Of a stretch of 64,000 nucleotides of DNA, positions 63,401 through 64,000 are shown in pieces. The DNA comes from Paraburkholderia ginsengisoli NBRC 100965 (GTDB taxonomy: Bacteria; Pseudomonadota; Gammaproteobacteria; Burkholderiales; Burkholderiaceae). The stretch's first letter is position 1. The number at the start of each line of letters is the position of its first letter. The stretch lies in the NCBI RefSeq assembly GCF_000739735.1, contig NZ_BBJF01000006.1, positions 585,518 to 649,517 of the forward strand, given 5' to 3'. A program made the translations under genes and the position numbers. Under the pieces are notes generated by a model. It did not search any database. It worked only from the letters and a program-made list of their open reading frames with translations, and was not told where the DNA came from.

Positions 63401-64000
63401 GAACGTCAGCCAGTTGTCGAGCATGGCTGCTGCGATCGGCGGCGGCGCAGCAGTCAACCCGGATGGCACGGTCAAGCGGCCGAGCTTCACGATCGGCGGC
63501 GAGACATACTCCGACGTCGGCTCGGCCCTCGCTGCTTCGGCGGGCAACTCGGTTCAGTACGACACGTCCGAGCACGCGAGCCTGACGCTGGGCGGTGTAG
63601 GCGCTACGGAGCCGGTCAAGTTGTCGAACGTGGCCAATGCGACGAGCAGCACGGACGCGGTGAACCTGTCGCAGTTGCAGTCGATGGGCATGACGGTCGA
63701 CTCGAACGGCAACGTGGTGAACTCGTTCGTCGCCTATGACGATTCGACGAAGACCAAGCTCACGTTCGGCGGTGTAGGCGCTGCGGAGCCGGTCAAGTTG
63801 TCGAACGTGGCCAATGCGACGAGCAGCACGGACGCCGTGAACCTGTCGCAGTTGCAGTCGATGGGCATGACGGTCGACTCGAGCGGCAACGTGGTGAACT
63901 CGTTCGTCGCCTATGACGATTCGACGAAGACCAAGCTCACGCTGGGCGGTGTAGACGCGTCGGAGCCGGTCAAGTTGGCGAACGTGGCCAATGCGACGAA
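60495..64000 (+). CDS. Trimeric autotransporter adhesin (YadA/Hia type), partial
   Basis: At least 1168 residues; the frame stays open to the window end. It begins with an extended signal peptide region, MNKTYISVWNDVSGTWVAAP, and a signal core ending PGTAAAQA (near residue 80). The body has YadA-like head repeats (NSVALGAGSQA, NSIAIGGNSIANG) and Hia-type neck motifs (TDAVNVSQL) many times. Near the end are 177-bp (59-residue) tandem units, starting at 63591, 63768 and 63945. The C-terminal anchor is not included. ATG 60495 follows AGGGA at 60486-60490. It mediates attachment; its target is unknown. Confidence 0.94.
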   Translation, partial: MNKTYISVWNDVSGTWVAAPETAKTHCGTGTASSGTILSRTETASRPATPLKAAFMPIAMAIGVAMLPGTAAAQATAGNGGLELCPGGVGGVGSSWGPLSSSVGFLDCSSTGESSAGMSFSLNNSASDEGAWGFNSNNITARVTGYDDGRLELKGTGGISMLDTVSMTDNKITDLADGDVSSSSADAVNGKQLYQRTRYFSANSASADASTDAQATGLNSVASGPSARALGNNSAAYGAGAIALAANSVALGAGSQATRDDTVSVGYVSPATGMSYTRQITNVTAGSAATDAVNVSQLDEAIRGVTGGVGGMVENAVTYNTSAADLITLKGAGGTKITNLLPGDISSALSMDAVNGAQLYQTNQDVANVADSVGVVSNNLANVTNIVNNMAANGLAGSPLLVKYDSSAQDQLTLGGVDRTTTVKLTNVAPGELSATSTDAVNGNQLYETNQNLAGLAANVGQLGDSLYTRGVKYFHAKSSLADSSADGTESVAIGGAAVASAANSVALGSNSRADRADTVSVGATGAERQIVNVAEGTQDTDAVNVAQLNAAIAGSSGTGSPNAVVYDSSVHDKLTLGGSTSKPQVLVTNLAAGQVAAGSTDAMNGDQLYKSASGLASGLGAGASVNSDGTINAPSYLVSGSTYGDVGSALNAVDGQIDQINTSFATNLKYIKIVSSQPGAQAGGTNSIAIGGNSIANGDNSLAIGSGATTNFSNSIALGVNSVADEANTVSVGARTQEKRITNVANGINLTDAATVGQLDALQAQLTASTSGGAKSMMQTPSAVLSYIAVSSNTTQGTMTTASEDLNAMAIGPAAAATGLSALAVGGRAAAGSNFSTAVGSGAGALSNNSTVIGASATVAATSDNSVSIGYNSRAGGDNNGSFNTLAVGAYASAISAGSVAIGYGSIVAAGATNGMALGLNSTVTSANAVAIGYGAVANRANVVSVGNATRQSQIINVAAGTSSTDAVNVSQLSSMAAAIGGGAAVNPDGTVKRPSFTIGGETYSDVGSALAASAGNSVQYDTSEHASLTLGGVGATEPVKLSNVANATSSTDAVNLSQLQSMGMTVDSNGNVVNSFVAYDDSTKTKLTFGGVGAAEPVKLSNVANATSSTDAVNLSQLQSMGMTVDSSGNVVNSFVAYDDSTKTKLTLGGVDASEPVKLANVANAT
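63591..64000 (+). repeat. 177-bp tandem repeats in the adhesin gene
   Basis: Units begin at 63591, 63768 and 63945, exactly 177 bases (59 codons) apart. The first two are almost identical at the base level, including silent positions, so they arose recently or are kept alike by recombination. Copy number is cut off by the window end. Confidence 0.92.

Overview
The window looks like a chromosomal segment of a GC-rich betaproteobacterium of the Burkholderia/Paraburkholderia group. The evidence is heavy GC codon bias, an intracellular polyhydroxyalkanoate depolymerase, a MocR-controlled polyamine-type ABC importer, typical Burkholderia chemoreceptors and a Tad (type IVc) pilus locus. This assignment is inference from gene content; no rRNA or tRNA gene was seen.

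Layout. (1) 0-11 kb: an unrecognised small gene, then a divergent IclR regulator and a nine-gene plus-strand operon. It encodes a sugar ABC importer, a split UxaA-type sugar-acid dehydratase, an aldo/keto reductase, a COG3618 lactonase, an SDR dehydrogenase and a FAH-family hydrolase. Together these fit the non-phosphorylating (oxidative) L-fucose/6-deoxyhexose route to pyruvate plus lactate. A clear promoter and a perfect 20-bp palindrome lie between regulator and operon; a strong hairpin terminator closes it. (2) 11-27 kb: housekeeping and accessory genes: PLP decarboxylase with ArsR regulator, PaaI-type thioesterase, chemoreceptor, CspA, HNH nuclease, AGE-family epimerase, MgtC, several unknowns, a 3-hydroxyacyl-CoA-dehydrogenase-like enzyme, flavin reductase, cupin, PHA depolymerase and GST. 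(3) 27-38.5 kb: Cache-type chemoreceptor, CopA copper ATPase with a CueR-type promoter, PaiB-like FMN protein, DUF1254 lipoprotein and a giant DUF748/AsmA-like protein. (4) 38.5-44.8 kb: MocR regulator divergent from a PotABCD-like importer; repeated half-sites lie in the divergent promoter, and a tandem 49-bp hairpin repeat separates the binding-protein gene from the permease genes. (5) 45-64 kb: a surface/adhesion region with an OmpA-like lipoprotein, a NarL-type response regulator plus orphan Hpt protein, a complete minus-strand tad pilus operon (two Flp-type pilins, TadE/TadG-like pseudopilins, CpaB, CpaC, an FHA-CpaF fusion, TadB, TadC, DUF192, lytic transglycosylase), and a divergent trimeric autotransporter adhesin that runs off the end.

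How the parts work together. The first operon is self-contained: import, oxidation, lactone hydrolysis, dehydration, second oxidation and C-C cleavage. In the last 17 kb, pilus, adhesin and phosphorelay genes sit side by side, suggesting a coordinated surface-attachment island. The tad locus lacks a visible CpaE/TadZ and prepilin peptidase in this window, and its motor ATPase carries an N-terminal FHA domain instead. No CRISPR array, phage or insertion sequence was seen.
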